NCBI GenBank assembly: GCA_027604705.1
Contig: JADHYV010000022.1
Location: 186,001 to 250,000 of the forward strand
Direction: 5' to 3'
Source: Allomyces arbusculus
Lineage: Eukaryota > Blastocladiomycota > Blastocladiomycetes > Blastocladiales > Blastocladiaceae
Length of the DNA stretch: 64,000 bases
Numbering within the stretch: the stretch's first letter is position 1; each line of letters begins with the position of its first letter. The notes below the pieces were generated by a model that was given only the letters and a program-made list of their open reading frames with translations, was not told the origin of the DNA and ran no database searches. A program made the position numbers and the translations under genes. Of this stretch, positions 63,725 to 64,000 are shown in pieces.

Positions 63725-64000
63725 ATGGAAGTGTACTGCAACGCTTGCCGAAAGTATACGTTTTCTGCTGCAGTGCTTGATTACTGCCCGGTGTGCGCGT
63801 CCGAAAACATTCGAGACATGCGACGCCTTGTATTTTTCCCACAAGAACACTTTGACCAAGAATTCGACGACAATGCGGGGGTCGAAGCCAACGCACGTTT
63901 GAGCAGCGATGATGACGATGACTCGCCATCGGAGTATGACTACCCGGACGAAGAAGACGATAGTGACCTGGAGTTTGATTCAAGCTTTGACGACGACTCT
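63725..64000 (+). CDS. zinc-ribbon protein with acidic stretch (runs off the window)
   Basis: From the ATG at 63725 the frame is open to the last base (92 codons). It opens MEVYCNACRKYTF, then YCPVCASENI, a four-Cys zinc ribbon, followed by a strongly acidic stretch of Asp, Glu and Ser (DDDDDSPSEYDYPDEEDD). A zinc ribbon plus acidic tail occurs in small transcription-associated proteins of giant viruses, but no family can be fixed from the part seen. Confidence 0.6.
   Translation, partial: MEVYCNACRKYTFSAAVLDYCPVCASENIRDMRRLVFFPQEHFDQEFDDNAGVEANARLSSDDDDDSPSEYDYPDEEDDSDLEFDSSFDDDS

Noticed and set aside
1-64000. tRNA genes, CRISPR arrays and introns
   Set aside because: No cloverleaf-like blocks, no regular spacer arrays and no split genes could be recognised by eye.

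Overview
The window looks like 64 kb of a nucleocytoplasmic large DNA virus (a giant virus, Nucleocytoviricota). I base this on the gene content: virus-type TFIIB, TFIIS and a TBP-like protein, a zinc-knuckle Nudix decapping-type enzyme, an Erv1-type thiol oxidase, two PCNA-like clamps, ThyX, several protein kinases, an OTU-type protease, a SKP1-like protein and many small proteins that resemble conserved giant-virus families. Genes are packed on both strands with short gaps, and ATGA or tail-to-tail overlaps are common. The zinc-knuckle Nudix and TBP-like proteins point towards Imitervirales or related algal/protist viruses. I see no major capsid protein, DNA polymerase B or packaging ATPase, so the family cannot be fixed. 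The genes look intact throughout and there is no sign of host exons. No tRNA or CRISPR array was seen.

Layout. 1-8.5 kb: small unknown genes, the Nudix enzyme, the first clamp, a kinase-like protein, a candidate ssDNA-binding protein and membrane proteins. 8.5-13.3 kb: a large sugar-modifying protein (pyruvyl transferase plus glycosyltransferase-like half) and an AT-hook protein. 13.4-19.7 kb: a run holding a patatin phospholipase, a nucleotidyltransferase-like protein and a membrane thioredoxin, then a protein resembling a worn histidine kinase and the OTU protease. 19.7-34 kb: virion-type proteins, ThyX, the TBP-like factor and a 2,022-residue fibre-like protein. 34-46.9 kb: SKP1-like protein, two kinases, redox proteins, a BCS1-like AAA ATPase, TFIIS, TFIIB, a methyltransferase, a metalloprotease and membrane proteins. 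47-52.3 kb: an accessory island with a repeat-rich protein, two gene-poor stretches and a Fanzor/TnpB-like RNA-guided nuclease gene. 52.3-64 kb: a second clamp, two small YSKAD-repeat proteins and a 2,412-residue fibre protein with about 41 repeats, then a GIY-YIG-like protein and an acidic zinc-ribbon protein that runs off the end.

Two signals recur between genes. One is an A/T motif close to TTCAAATTTAAAYACTGG just upstream of many starts, often shared by divergent genes. The other is perfect hairpins with 8-12 bp stems just after stop codons, like the palindromic 3' end signals known from Mimivirus. Together the genes suggest a virus that carries its own transcription initiation and elongation factors, mRNA turnover enzyme, clamps, nucleotide synthesis, disulphide chemistry for virion assembly, and long glycosylated or fibrous surface proteins.
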